Source: a virus
Strand: one strand, 5' to 3'
Length of the DNA: 36,085 nucleotides
IMG/VR virus record: IMGVR_UViG_3300025759_000278
Coordinates: 1 to 36,085 of that record
The notes under the pieces: generated by a model
What the model was told of the DNA's origin: nothing
The model's database searches: none
What the model saw: only the letters and a program-made list of their open reading frames with translations
Program-made: the position numbers and the translations under genes
Shown here: in pieces, positions 15,476 through 23,292 of the stretch
Layout of the letters: each line of letters starts with the position of its first letter
How positions within the stretch are numbered: position 1 is the first letter of the stretch

Positions 15476-15904
15476 ATGTTATATAATAATAGAGAAAAGA
15501 CTCCTATAGATATACTAATAGAGAGTAGCAAGAAAGATATATATATTAATATCTCTCGTAGCGTGTACAAGTCTCCAAGTTATAATATAGATATTGAAGG
15601 TATAGACAATCCTGTATCTATGACAGACTTAAGTAGAGAAGCAACGTATACATATGCGAGATTTATATATAATAAGTATAGGCGAGAGAATGTTATTCTC
15701 AATAATAAATACTCTCGTACAAAAGTTCGTAGCTTTGCACTATGTAAGATATTATCAAACGAGATGTTACACGAAAAGCTAGACAAGTTATTCGCTCTAC
15801 ATAAACGCAGCGAGAGAAGGTTCGGACATATACCAGCCAAAAAGATTAAAGGTTTCAAGAGAGTCAATCCAGTAGCGATGAGGCCCTTTGAGAAACAATG
15901 GTAA
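15476..15904 (+). CDS. 142-residue basic protein, unknown
   Basis: This encodes 142 residues from ATG 15476. The N-terminus is beta-like and acidic, while the C-terminal half is strongly basic and helical (KYRRENVILNNKYSRTKVRS, later LFALHKRSERRFGHIPAKKI). That suggests nucleic-acid binding. Codon use (ATA, AGA, CTA, AGT) matches the rest of this operon. The ribosome site AAAGATA is weak. No family is recognised. It is the first gene of the long 15.5–24.4 kb operon. Confidence 0.6.
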   Translation: MLYNNREKTPIDILIESSKKDIYINISRSVYKSPSYNIDIEGIDNPVSMTDLSREATYTYARFIYNKYRRENVILNNKYSRTKVRSFALCKILSNEMLHEKLDKLFALHKRSERRFGHIPAKKIKGFKRVNPVAMRPFEKQW

Positions 15905-15937
15905 TAGACAATCATAGATCAGAGAAAGGTAATACCT

Positions 15938-16075
15938 ATGAGACAAATAGTAGATAAGATACTAGATATTATAGACTACTTCATGGATATATTCATGGAG
16001 TTCCTAGAGAGATGGCTACCTATATGGATGGTAGCTATATTATTATATATGATATACCAAATTATAGCGAGATAA
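15938..16075 (+). CDS. 45-residue single-pass membrane protein
   Basis: ATG 15938, eight bases after AAAGG, opens 45 codons. After an amphipathic helix (MRQIVDKILDIIDYFMDIFM) comes a membrane-spanning segment (WLPIWMVAILLYMIYQIIA) and the frame ends at an Arg. Size and plan suit a membrane peptide, possibly a holin-like or superinfection protein, though neither is shown. It overlaps the 96-residue frame by 64 bases, so one of the two starts may be wrong. Codon use fits the operon. Confidence 0.5.
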   Translation: MRQIVDKILDIIDYFMDIFMEFLERWLPIWMVAILLYMIYQIIAR

Positions 16076-16302
16076 TATATATGAGTAGAGTTCATTCCTG
16101 CCGCTGTGTTGCTATCGAGAGCGACATTGCTGTAGCAAAAGTTATTAGTAGACAGCCACATTACAGAGAGGAATTAGTATGTAGTTGGCACAAGTCTAGT
16201 TATGAGAATCTAAACGACATGGCAGAGAGACGAGTAGGTATTCTTAGTAAAGATAGTGTCGTAGATATAATAGATTTAGAGAGTAATACTATATTATTAT
16301 AA
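16012..16302 (+). CDS. 96-residue protein, unknown
   Basis: ATG 16012 follows GAGAG and gives 96 residues with a beta-rich N-terminal part (GSYIIIYDIPNYSEIIYMSR) and an acidic helical C-terminus (KDSVVDIIDLESNTILL). An alternative ATG at 16081 would remove most of the overlap with the membrane micro-gene, but it would cut a hydrophobic strand pattern that looks genuine. Two Cys lie in SCRC and one in VCSWHKSS. No family is recognised. It is followed by a strong GGAGAGAG ribosome site for the next gene. Confidence 0.55.
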   Translation: MATYMDGSYIIIYDIPNYSEIIYMSRVHSCRCVAIESDIAVAKVISRQPHYREELVCSWHKSSYENLNDMAERRVGILSKDSVVDIIDLESNTILL

Positions 16303-16311
16303 GGAGAGAGA

Positions 16312-16722
16312 ATGCAAACATTTTTACCATACCCAGATTTCCGAGAGTCGCTAGAATCTCTAGACAATAAGCGTCTAGGTAAACAGAGAGTAGAGGCTTT
16401 GCAACTAATAAAGTCTATATATCTAGAAGACTACGGATGGAGAAATCACCCTTGCTCTAAGATGTGGAGAGACTATCCACAAGCATTGATAGAGTATATG
16501 AATATATCTATTGATGTATGGAAATCGAGAGGGTTTAATAATACTATGGTCAAACAGAGAGTAGAAGATATAGTCTACCCTCATTGGCTTGGCGATACAA
16601 AGTTTCATGACTCGCATAAAGCGAATCTACTATCTAAGGACTACGACTTCTATAGTAGATATAACTGGAACGTAGACAAAAACATGCCGTACTACTGGAA
16701 TGGCTACGGCAAGGAAGAGTAG
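16312..16722 (+). CDS. pyrimidine-dimer glycosylase-like (MSMEG_6728-type) protein
   Basis: This 136-residue protein opens MQTFLPYPDFRESLESLDNK, then RLGKQRVEALQL, and continues GWRNHPCSKMWRDYPQALIE. Later segments read WLGDTKFHDSHKANLLSKD and YYSRYNW-like FYSRYNWNV. This order of motifs is that of the MSMEG_6728/pyrimidine-dimer DNA glycosylase family (Pfam PF03013 type), related to T4 endonuclease V. Thr at residue 3 follows the initiator region, where T4 EndoV uses its N-terminal Thr as nucleophile. Length is complete. A UV-damage repair role would suit a surface-ocean phage; activity itself is inferred. Confidence 0.75.
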   Translation: MQTFLPYPDFRESLESLDNKRLGKQRVEALQLIKSIYLEDYGWRNHPCSKMWRDYPQALIEYMNISIDVWKSRGFNNTMVKQRVEDIVYPHWLGDTKFHDSHKANLLSKDYDFYSRYNWNVDKNMPYYWNGYGKEE

Positions 16723-16731
16723 AGATAATAC

Positions 16732-16920
16732 ATGTGTAGAGAATGTGATAACTCTGGACTTGATTGGCCAGATAGAGATGAGAGAGAAGTAGAAATAGCT
16801 AGAGAAAGAGCTATGGAGAGCTTTGACAGATCTATAAACATACTAGATGAGAATAAAAAAATTCTAGATAGTTTAAAATCTACTACATCAATTTTGAGAG
16901 AAACCTTGGAGAAATTATGA
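16732..16920 (+). CDS. 62-residue coiled-coil protein with CxxC start
   Basis: ATG 16732 gives 62 residues beginning MCRECDNSGLDWPDRDEREV. The first Cys pair (2/5) is not matched by a second, so it is not a full zinc ribbon. The rest is a highly charged helix with heptad character (INILDENKKILDSLKSTTSI). It ends in TGA shared with the ATG of the next micro-gene (ATGA). Function unknown. Confidence 0.55.
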   Translation: MCRECDNSGLDWPDRDEREVEIARERAMESFDRSINILDENKKILDSLKSTTSILRETLEKL

Positions 16921-17060
16921 GTGAATTATATCATACATTAATACATCTATTAGGTTTATGTGGAGAGCCACATCCTAGTCTATTTACAATTATAGCGGCT
17001 ATGATTGCTCTACCATTTAAATCTGTAGTATTATATATCATAGAGAAGTTAAATATATGA
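16917..17060 (+). CDS. 47-residue membrane micro-protein
   Basis: This frame is linked by ATGA overlaps on both sides. It encodes MSELYHTLIHLLGLCGEPHP and a hydrophobic segment SLFTIIAAMIALPFKSVVLY before EKLNI, so it is probably a single-pass membrane protein. The LGLCGExHPS motif is one I associate with short proteins in other marine phages, from memory. No function is known. Confidence 0.6.
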   Translation: MSELYHTLIHLLGLCGEPHPSLFTIIAAMIALPFKSVVLYIIEKLNI

Positions 17061-18433
17061 ATACGTATTTATGTGGAGAGTGTGATGATGTCTACGATGA
17101 GACATTTCTAGCATATTCTCAGATATTAGACCGACAGATATGCCATAATTGCTGTAGCACTAAATGTAGAGACTGCGATTTTTGTGGAGAAACAATATAT
17201 TACGAGAATTTTACTCTACGTATACCATTGACAGATGAAGAGATAGTAAAAGTTAAAGAGATGTTTGCTAAATATGATTGTGAATATATATGTAGGGCCT
17301 GTATACATAGCACATATCGTAGATGTGATGATTGTCCTAGTGTTGATTTTATAGATTTAAATCTATCTGACGATGAGATATATCTAAGAGACGAATGGTA
17401 TCAAGATGAGAGATGGAATAGAATTAGAAATAGAATACTTGAGCCTCGTAAAGCGTATTTGCTAGAGAAGTACAATGTCTATGGTAGTTGCCACTATTGC
17501 AATGATTGTTACGACAATGTAGTAGAATCTACGGCTATCAATCCTACTAGGTCGTTACGTAGAGAAGATTTTAAACCTAGTATAAATGATAGAAATAATA
17601 TTAAGAGACATGTAGGTATAGAGACAGAGATGCTTTACGATGAGTTAAAAGATATGGATGTAAGCGAATTAGATAGCTATGATATAGAGCATTATATAGA
17701 TACTCCAAACTATTGGGATGGAGTCTACGATGGCTCTCTCAGTAATGGTGGTGTAGAGCTTAGAACTCGTAGACCTGTAGTTGGAGACGATATATCTGTA
17801 GCTATAGATAGTTTACGTAGTAATATAAATTCGTATATGCCCGAAGTAGATAATTCATGTGGTGTACATATACATTTCAATGCTCTAGATTTTGGTTATG
17901 TAGAACTAAAGAATTTACTATATGTTATGAAAGGTATAGAGCATGTAATATATAAATCATTGCCAAATAATAGAATAGCTAATAGATATTGTAAATCTAT
18001 AGACTCTTTAAATTATAGTGATTTAGAAAAAGTAGATAATATGAGTTCTCTACATAAGCTATATTATAATAAAATAGCTGATACGATACCCGATAACCAC
18101 CACTACAATGGTGCTAGATATCAAGGCCTAAATCTACATGCTAGGTTTTTTCTAGGAACTATAGAATTTAGATATCATGAGGGTACTACGAATGTAGATA
18201 ATATAATGTCATGGATAAATCTATGTAATTGGATAGTAGACGCATCTAAGATGATGTCTATGGAGAAAAAATTATCTCGAGAACAGAGAAAGTGGAGAGA
18301 TAAGTTAAGAGATACATTTATATATAGTAAATGTATAAAAACGACACCTATAGAGCGTATAGCTTTGATAGGTGGTAGAGATTCAGCTGACTATATAAGT
18401 GAGAGGATATCTAAAAATAGTAAAATACAATAA
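17057..18433 (+). CDS. amidoligase 1 with N-terminal zinc ribbons
   Basis: This encodes 458 residues. Residues 1–155 hold several CxxC knuckles (C6/C9, C29/C32, C37/C40, C79/C82, C90/C93, C145/C148), so two or three zinc ribbons. From residue 185 comes a GS-fold COOH-NH2 ligase (Amidoligase_2, PF12224 type): VGIETE 186–191, YDGSL 224–228, GGVELRT 231–237, CGVHIHF 268–274, and near residue 370 LNLHARFFLGTIEFRYHEGT. These residues bind ATP, metal and acid substrate in the family. It would join a carboxylate to an amine, making an amide or peptide bond; the substrate is unknown. A paralogue lies two genes downstream, with a glutaminase between, all in one operon. Confidence 0.85.
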   Translation: MNTYLCGECDDVYDETFLAYSQILDRQICHNCCSTKCRDCDFCGETIYYENFTLRIPLTDEEIVKVKEMFAKYDCEYICRACIHSTYRRCDDCPSVDFIDLNLSDDEIYLRDEWYQDERWNRIRNRILEPRKAYLLEKYNVYGSCHYCNDCYDNVVESTAINPTRSLRREDFKPSINDRNNIKRHVGIETEMLYDELKDMDVSELDSYDIEHYIDTPNYWDGVYDGSLSNGGVELRTRRPVVGDDISVAIDSLRSNINSYMPEVDNSCGVHIHFNALDFGYVELKNLLYVMKGIEHVIYKSLPNNRIANRYCKSIDSLNYSDLEKVDNMSSLHKLYYNKIADTIPDNHHYNGARYQGLNLHARFFLGTIEFRYHEGTTNVDNIMSWINLCNWIVDASKMMSMEKKLSREQRKWRDKLRDTFIYSKCIKTTPIERIALIGGRDSADYISERISKNSKIQ

Positions 18434-18451
18434 CAAAATAGGAGAGAGAAT

Positions 18452-19531
18452 ATGTGTGGAATATTCGGTTTTGCGAAACAGAGTGGTCATCAGACAGACG
18501 CTCAGATAGATAAGCTAAGAGATGTATTTACAAATCTCGCTAGCGATTCTGTTGTGAGAGGTGAAGATAGTACTGGTGTCTCTATTATATCGCCCGATGA
18601 GAGAAGAACATTCAAGTCTATTGTAGCTTCAGACAAGATAGTCAAGCACGAGACATGGCGTTCTAACATCTTAGATAGGATTGATAGAGAATCAACTATA
18701 GGTATAGGCCATGTTAGACTAGCTACTCATGGAGATGTTACTATGCGTAATGCACATCCATTTGAGATAGGTAGTGTTCTAGGGGCACACAATGGAGTGA
18801 TACATAACTATAACGAGCTTGCTAAGAAATACAACAAATCTATTGAAGTAGATTCTGAGGTAATCTTTGCATATCTAAATAATATGTCAGATAGAGATGC
18901 TCTAGAGAAGTTAGAAGGAGACTATGCTCTATCTTGGGTAAAAGATAGTAATAGGATAGTACATCTAGCTAGAGAATCTAGTAGACCTATATCTGTAGCT
19001 TATTGGAAGAAGGCTCGTATATTATTATGGGCATCTACTAGTCATATATTAGAGAATGCTATGCACGATGCAGGCCTTACTCTTAAACACCATAGTCTAT
19101 TAGTAAATAATATATACTCATTTAATACTGATAACTTTGGTAGTAAGACTGCAGTAGAGAAGTCTACATTCAAGCCTAAGGAGAGTGCTCGTAGTTTATA
19201 CTCCAACTCTAGTTGGAAGTATGCTACGACATACTATGGAGGATACTACGACAATACTAACGATAGTTGTGTAATAGACGATAGTCCTGCTAAATATACT
19301 TGCGAGACTTGTAGAAATTCTGATTATGATTATAATATGATAGATGTAGGAGATAACGTATCTATATGCTACGAGTGTTACGAGGATGTAGAGGCTTGCG
19401 AATGGTGTGGAGATTATGTATTCGGTGCAGAGTTAGTTGAGAGAGGTTTATATAAGGTATGCTCTCTATGTACTAATGATGTTAGTAATACTCTATATCT
19501 ACCCGAAGCAAATGGTATAGTATCAGCTTAA
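18452..19531 (+). CDS. class II glutamine amidotransferase with C-terminal zinc ribbons
   Basis: This 359-residue protein has the N-terminal nucleophile Cys2 after Met removal (MCGIFGF), the glutamine-binding HVRLATHG at 87–94, the oxyanion AHNG at 112–115, and GDYAL at 156–160, all typical of GATase_2/Ntn hydrolases. There is no synthase domain as in GlmS, PurF or AsnB. Instead the C-terminus has four CxxC pairs (C284/C287, C306/C309, C316/C319, C337/C340), i.e. two zinc ribbons similar to those in the flanking amidoligases. It should release ammonia from glutamine or move a glutamyl group. A GGAGAGAG ribosome site precedes it. Placement between the amidoligases suggests that it feeds them. 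Confidence 0.85.
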   Translation: MCGIFGFAKQSGHQTDAQIDKLRDVFTNLASDSVVRGEDSTGVSIISPDERRTFKSIVASDKIVKHETWRSNILDRIDRESTIGIGHVRLATHGDVTMRNAHPFEIGSVLGAHNGVIHNYNELAKKYNKSIEVDSEVIFAYLNNMSDRDALEKLEGDYALSWVKDSNRIVHLARESSRPISVAYWKKARILLWASTSHILENAMHDAGLTLKHHSLLVNNIYSFNTDNFGSKTAVEKSTFKPKESARSLYSNSSWKYATTYYGGYYDNTNDSCVIDDSPAKYTCETCRNSDYDYNMIDVGDNVSICYECYEDVEACEWCGDYVFGAELVERGLYKVCSLCTNDVSNTLYLPEANGIVSA

Positions 19532-19543
19532 ATAGGAGAGAGT

Positions 19544-19837
19544 ATGAAAGATAAGAAAGTTATCTTACTAGGATTTCCTAATCCTATTAAGATGAGAAAC
19601 AAAGAGTATGTCTTAGAAAAGCTATACGAGAAAGCAAAGTCTAATCCATTTATACATGGTAAGACATTCAAAGAGTATAGAGAGTTTCTTTGTGTCCAGA
19701 TCAAAGACTTTGGAGACATTGAAGTTGATTCTAGAGATACTGATAAAATATATGATTCATTAAAATCTATGGGTTGGATAAAAGTAATAAACGCTGTCGT
19801 GCTTGCTATTATCTCTAGCCATACTGCTATCTCATAG
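19544..19837 (+). CDS. 97-residue protein of the amidoligase operon, unknown
   Basis: ATG 19544 follows GGAGAGAG. The 97 residues begin with a beta strand and a basic turn (MKDKKVILLGFPNPIKMRNK), then helices (EYVLEKLYEKAKSNPFIHGK) and end in a hydrophobic stretch (VINAVVLAIISSHTAIS) that could be membrane-associated. No family is recognised. It lies between the glutaminase and amidoligase 2 with 12- and 9-base gaps, so it is probably part of the same pathway, perhaps as carrier, substrate or scaffold. That role is inferred from context only. Confidence 0.55.
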   Translation: MKDKKVILLGFPNPIKMRNKEYVLEKLYEKAKSNPFIHGKTFKEYREFLCVQIKDFGDIEVDSRDTDKIYDSLKSMGWIKVINAVVLAIISSHTAIS

Positions 19838-19846
19838 GAGGATGTG

Positions 19847-21163
19847 ATGCCTCCAGATACCAATAGAGAAAATAACTCTACTCAATCTGAAGAGAATAGC
19901 CAAGACGTATACGTATGCGATGGCTGTGAAGAAGAAAGAGATAGAGGAGATGATGGCGAGAATCTTACTAGACATGGTGAATGTATATGTGATGAATGTA
20001 GAGATGAAAATTACTATAGCTGCAATGATTGTTGTGAGCTAGAACATATACACGACTCATATCTAGGGCCTGATGATTGCTACTACTGCGAAAATTGTAG
20101 AGACAATTCATTTTCGTATTGTGAGAGTTGCGATGTAGCAGAGTGGCACGATGAAATGAGATATGTAGAAAGTACATCTATGTATCTATGTGATAGTTGT
20201 TACGAAGAAGAATGTTGCGACCCTCATAATCATATAGAGAATGCACCATCATCTGTGAGTGTTACTCATCATAGAACTGAAGATACATCTAAATTAGATG
20301 TAAAGAGACTAGTGGGTATAGAATCAGAAGTTACTATGTATAATCCCGAGACAGATGGTGATGGATATGCTCTCGCATATTATAGAGATAATATACCTAA
20401 GTCTTGGAGAGAAGTACATGATGGTAGTATAGAAGGAGAGTATGGTAGAGAGTTAATTTCGTCTCCAGCTAATGGCAATATACTAGATGCAAGAATACGA
20501 GAACTTACTCAATGGGCACATACATATCGTGCTAGACCTAATCACTCTTGTGGGTTACATATACATATAGATGCTACAGATACAGATTGGAATGATTTAA
20601 GATGGATAGCTCTAGTTATGAAAAAGCTAGAATATAATATATTCGATATGCTACCACCAAGTAGACGAGGCAGTAATTGGTGTAAGAAGGTAGAGATGAG
20701 TTTCGAAGACCTACGAGATTGTACTGACGGAGAACGTTTTGTAGAAATGTACTACGATGGATATGGTATAAGTAATGAGAAATATAACGATAGTAGATAC
20801 CATGGATTAAATCTACATTCTAGATACTACTTAGGCACTATAGAGTTTCGATATCACTCTGGTACGACTAACTATGAGAAGATATATAATTGGATTAGAC
20901 TATGTAACTCTGTTGTAGAGACTGGTATATATATAGCTAGATGTAAAGACTCTAATGATGAGAAGTATAAGAAGCTAGTTCAATTCTATACAGAACATAC
21001 TGACTACAATATGGAAAAGTCTACATGGAATCAGATCTTAGACAATATGATTGGTGTAGATGATAAACTTCGTAGATATATATTTACTCGTATACAAAAG
21101 TTTACACCAGAGAGCCCAGACTTGAGAGAAACAAGAACTAAAAACATACTAAAGGAGGTATAA
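19847..21163 (+). CDS. amidoligase 2 with N-terminal zinc ribbons
   Basis: ATG 19847, five bases after AGGAGG, gives 438 residues (GTG one codon earlier is less likely). Six CxxC pairs occupy residues 24–118 (24/27, 48/51, 59/62, 81/84, 92/95, 115/118). The GS-fold amidoligase follows: VGIESE 156–161, HDGSI 191–195, GRELIS 200–205, CGLHIHI 235–241, then YHGLNLHSRYYLGTIEFRYH near residue 320 and a C-terminal helical tail. It is a diverged paralogue of the gene two places upstream, with changes in the catalytic loops (YDGSL to HDGSI, VELRT to RELIS). That suggests a different substrate or a heteromeric enzyme. The stop overlaps the next ATG. Confidence 0.85.
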   Translation: MPPDTNRENNSTQSEENSQDVYVCDGCEEERDRGDDGENLTRHGECICDECRDENYYSCNDCCELEHIHDSYLGPDDCYYCENCRDNSFSYCESCDVAEWHDEMRYVESTSMYLCDSCYEEECCDPHNHIENAPSSVSVTHHRTEDTSKLDVKRLVGIESEVTMYNPETDGDGYALAYYRDNIPKSWREVHDGSIEGEYGRELISSPANGNILDARIRELTQWAHTYRARPNHSCGLHIHIDATDTDWNDLRWIALVMKKLEYNIFDMLPPSRRGSNWCKKVEMSFEDLRDCTDGERFVEMYYDGYGISNEKYNDSRYHGLNLHSRYYLGTIEFRYHSGTTNYEKIYNWIRLCNSVVETGIYIARCKDSNDEKYKKLVQFYTEHTDYNMEKSTWNQILDNMIGVDDKLRRYIFTRIQKFTPESPDLRETRTKNILKEV

Positions 21164-21339
21164 TGCTAAATAAAGTAAACATAAAAGATGTCAAAGATGC
21201 TATAGAGTATCTATGGACAGAGGGATTTGTAGATGAGATGACACGAGATAAGAGATATTACGTGTCTGTCTTGTTAGCAAAAGTCGCTAATGATTATCAA
21301 ATAAAACTAGAAGGAATAGAGGATTATTATAATGGTTAA
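21163..21339 (+). CDS. 58-residue helical protein, unknown
   Basis: The ATG overlaps the amidoligase 2 stop (TAATG) after AAAGGAGG, a strong ribosome site. It encodes MLNKVNIKDVKDAIEYLWTE, then GFVDEMTRDKRYYVSVLLAKVANDYQ-type helices over 58 residues. Its stop lies eight bases inside the next gene. No family is recognised. Codon use matches neighbours, and the two tight overlaps support it. Confidence 0.6.
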   Translation: MLNKVNIKDVKDAIEYLWTEGFVDEMTRDKRYYVSVLLAKVANDYQIKLEGIEDYYNG

Positions 21340-21553
21340 ATTATTATTACTACTACTATGTCTATCGTGTGCATCTGTAGAGAAACCTACTATTGATTAT
21401 AATAAAGGATGGATAGTAGATAAAGATGGTAATAGACATTTTTATAACGAGGAAGTAGTTATAGGAGAGGAGATGAAGTGTCTAATTCATGGAGTCCAAG
21501 AGGTGGTTAGTGTAGATAGAAAAAAAGTTAAAAAAGAATTTGACTCAGAATAA
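21332..21553 (+). CDS. 73-residue exported or lipoprotein-like protein
   Basis: The N-terminus MVKLLLLLLCLSCASVEKPT has one Lys, an eight-residue hydrophobic core and a Cys at residue 13 followed by a small polar mature region. This looks like a signal peptide and possibly a lipoprotein, although the −3 residue (Cys) is not standard for the lipobox. The remaining 55 residues are polar and contain one further Cys (MKCLIHGV). A membrane-tethered protein affecting the envelope or superinfection is possible; nothing more specific is visible. It overlaps the 58-residue gene. Confidence 0.55.
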   Translation: MVKLLLLLLCLSCASVEKPTIDYNKGWIVDKDGNRHFYNEEVVIGEEMKCLIHGVQEVVSVDRKKVKKEFDSE

Positions 21554-21593
21554 TGTATATTTGTAAATTAACTACCCAAATTTGGAGGAATAT

Positions 21594-22469
21594 ATGCCAT
21601 TAAAAGGTTTTAAATATCCCGATGGTGAGATAGTTTCTCTAGAAGATGTGAGAGATAGAAATGTAGATGTAGAGAGAATGGGTATGGCTATACCTACTCT
21701 CTTATATATGTCTAATCAGAGAGATGCTAATCGACCTCCATCTACTACAGAACTACTCATAGGAACTTGCCAAGCGTATCTACAGAGAACAGAAGACTAC
21801 TATACAGACCCTCAAGGTAATGCGTTCTCTCTAGCAGGTACTATACATCATAATAAGTTAGAGGATTCTGCAGAAGATGAGGAGACTATGCTAGCTGAGA
21901 TACCATTAGAGTATGAGGGAATCACAGGTATCGTAGACTTGTATGATTCAGAGAATAGTATGCTGATAGACTACAAGAATACTGGCTCTTACAAAGCATC
22001 TCAAATACTAGGTATACAATCTAGAACAGAGAGCGACCCCGTAGAAGTATATAAAAAGAGTGGTAGATGGGGCACGAAAGGCTCGCCTAAAAAAGTAAAA
22101 GTATTTTATAGAGACCCTGCTACTGCGGATTTTGGAGATTGGTCGTGGCAAGTAAATTTCTATAGACTTATGCTAGAGAAAAATGGATACCCAGTAAATG
22201 AAATGTATATACAAATGACAATACGAGACGGTGGAGTTCATGCGGCTAAGAGTAGAGGTATATACAACAATATATATCTAGTACCAGTTCCATATATAGA
22301 TAATGAGGTACTAGAAGATAGATTTCTAGAGAAAAGAGATATGTTATTATCTGCTTTAGAAAACAAAACAAAACCAGAGATGTGTACACCAGAGGAAACT
22401 TGGAATGGTAGAAAGTGTGAAAGCTTTTGTCCTGTTCGAGAGGTGTGTCCACATCTAGAGAGAAAATAA
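21594..22469 (+). CDS. Cas4/RecB-like PD-(D/E)XK nuclease with Fe-S cysteines
   Basis: ATG 21594 follows GGAGGAA and gives 291 residues. A His-containing helix AGTIHHNKLED (81–91), the catalytic Asp in TGIVDLYD (Asp115) and IDYKNTG (Asp126-Tyr-Lys128) form the PD-(D/E)XK nuclease core of the PDDEXK_1 group. The C-terminus carries four Cys (about residues 264, 275, 279 and 285; CESFCPVREVC) and would hold a 4Fe-4S cluster as in Cas4/AddB. It probably resects DNA ends for the annealing protein two genes downstream. A long insertion between the catalytic parts (about 130–190) is unassigned. Confidence 0.78.
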   Translation: MPLKGFKYPDGEIVSLEDVRDRNVDVERMGMAIPTLLYMSNQRDANRPPSTTELLIGTCQAYLQRTEDYYTDPQGNAFSLAGTIHHNKLEDSAEDEETMLAEIPLEYEGITGIVDLYDSENSMLIDYKNTGSYKASQILGIQSRTESDPVEVYKKSGRWGTKGSPKKVKVFYRDPATADFGDWSWQVNFYRLMLEKNGYPVNEMYIQMTIRDGGVHAAKSRGIYNNIYLVPVPYIDNEVLEDRFLEKRDMLLSALENKTKPEMCTPEETWNGRKCESFCPVREVCPHLERK

Positions 22470-22672
22470 TGGAAAAACAAAACAAAATAAGAGTACTTGA
22501 GTTTAGAATACTGCAACTAGAGATTGCTCTAGGTAGTCTGATGCAAGTCGTAGCATTTCCAGAGAAAAATACTAGCTTTAGAACTAGAATGGAAGAGGCT
22601 ATGAAGATATCAGAGGATAGTGGTATTGATAATATACTCAATGTTATATTAGACGAAGGAGGTGAAGCATGA
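22469..22672 (+). CDS. 67-residue coiled-coil protein, unknown
   Basis: ATG 22469 overlaps the nuclease stop (TAATG). The 67 residues begin with a heptad helix (MEKQNKIRVLEFRILQLEIA), continue with a short hydrophobic stretch, and end DNILNVILDEGGEA. A start 14 codons upstream is open but would overlap the nuclease needlessly. It lies between nuclease and annealing protein, so it may be a small partner of either. No family is recognised. Confidence 0.55.
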   Translation: MEKQNKIRVLEFRILQLEIALGSLMQVVAFPEKNTSFRTRMEEAMKISEDSGIDNILNVILDEGGEA

Positions 22673-23292
22673 GCGACATCATAAGTTCAAACGAAGTAGA
22701 GCACTCTCTAGATATTAGAGAAGGTATAACCGAACTTCATAAGGAAGTATCTAACATAGATACACCTAGATTCTATGTAAAGCAGAAGATGGGTATAGAC
22801 TATGTAGAATATAGTTACATGAGAGATGTAGCAGATAAGTATTTCCCAGGCTGGAGTTGGCATATCATAAAGAGTGAGGCTCTAGGTAGCGAGTCTTATG
22901 TAGTTCATGGTAGGTTAAGATGGTACGATAATGGTATATGGAGAGAAGGAGATGCTGTAGCTGCACATCGCATTCAGAAGAAAAGAGGTAGCGATGAGTT
23001 CGTAGATATAGGCAATGATATCAAGGCTGCAAATACAGATACGATAAAGAAAGCTCTCAACATGTACCTTAATATAGCTGATGATGTATATAGGAATAGA
23101 ATAGAAGATCTGTCCTTAACAGAGGAACAGATAGAGTCTATTATGACTGCTCAAGAGAGCATAGAAGATGCTGATATCAGAGATAAAATAGTAAGTAGTC
23201 TAAAGAAAGGAGAAATACTAAAGACAGACTACAATAGAGTAATGAATAAAATAGAAACACTAACACAAAATAAAGGAGAAAATAATGAGTGA
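22669..23292 (+). CDS. Rad52-like single-strand annealing protein (putative)
   Basis: This encodes 207 residues. The central part resembles the Rad52 superfamily core: DYVEYSYMRDVADKYFPGWS, W-x-I beta strands, the SYVVHGRLRWYDNGIWREGD hairpin, then KAANTDTIKKALNMYLNIAD, which parallels the conserved A-x-TDA-x-KRAL helix. The C-terminal 60 residues are a helical acidic tail. Its neighbours are a RecB-like nuclease and SSB, the usual partners of a phage annealing protein. It would pair complementary single strands to build concatemers. The call is from pattern and context; other unrelated families could look similar. Confidence 0.6.
   Translation: MSDIISSNEVEHSLDIREGITELHKEVSNIDTPRFYVKQKMGIDYVEYSYMRDVADKYFPGWSWHIIKSEALGSESYVVHGRLRWYDNGIWREGDAVAAHRIQKKRGSDEFVDIGNDIKAANTDTIKKALNMYLNIADDVYRNRIEDLSLTEEQIESIMTAQESIEDADIRDKIVSSLKKGEILKTDYNRVMNKIETLTQNKGENNE

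Noticed and set aside
15580-15915. Minus-strand frame of 111 codons
   Set aside because: It is antisense to the 142-residue gene, whose codon use matches the operon. There is no ribosome site and the Leu/Ser-rich content is typical of a shadow frame.
22238-22641. Long minus-strand frames (92 and 131 codons)
   Set aside because: They are antisense to the nuclease and the 67-residue gene and rich in Leu/Ile/Ser, as expected from complementing AGA/ATA/CTA-rich coding DNA. No ribosome site or motif is seen.
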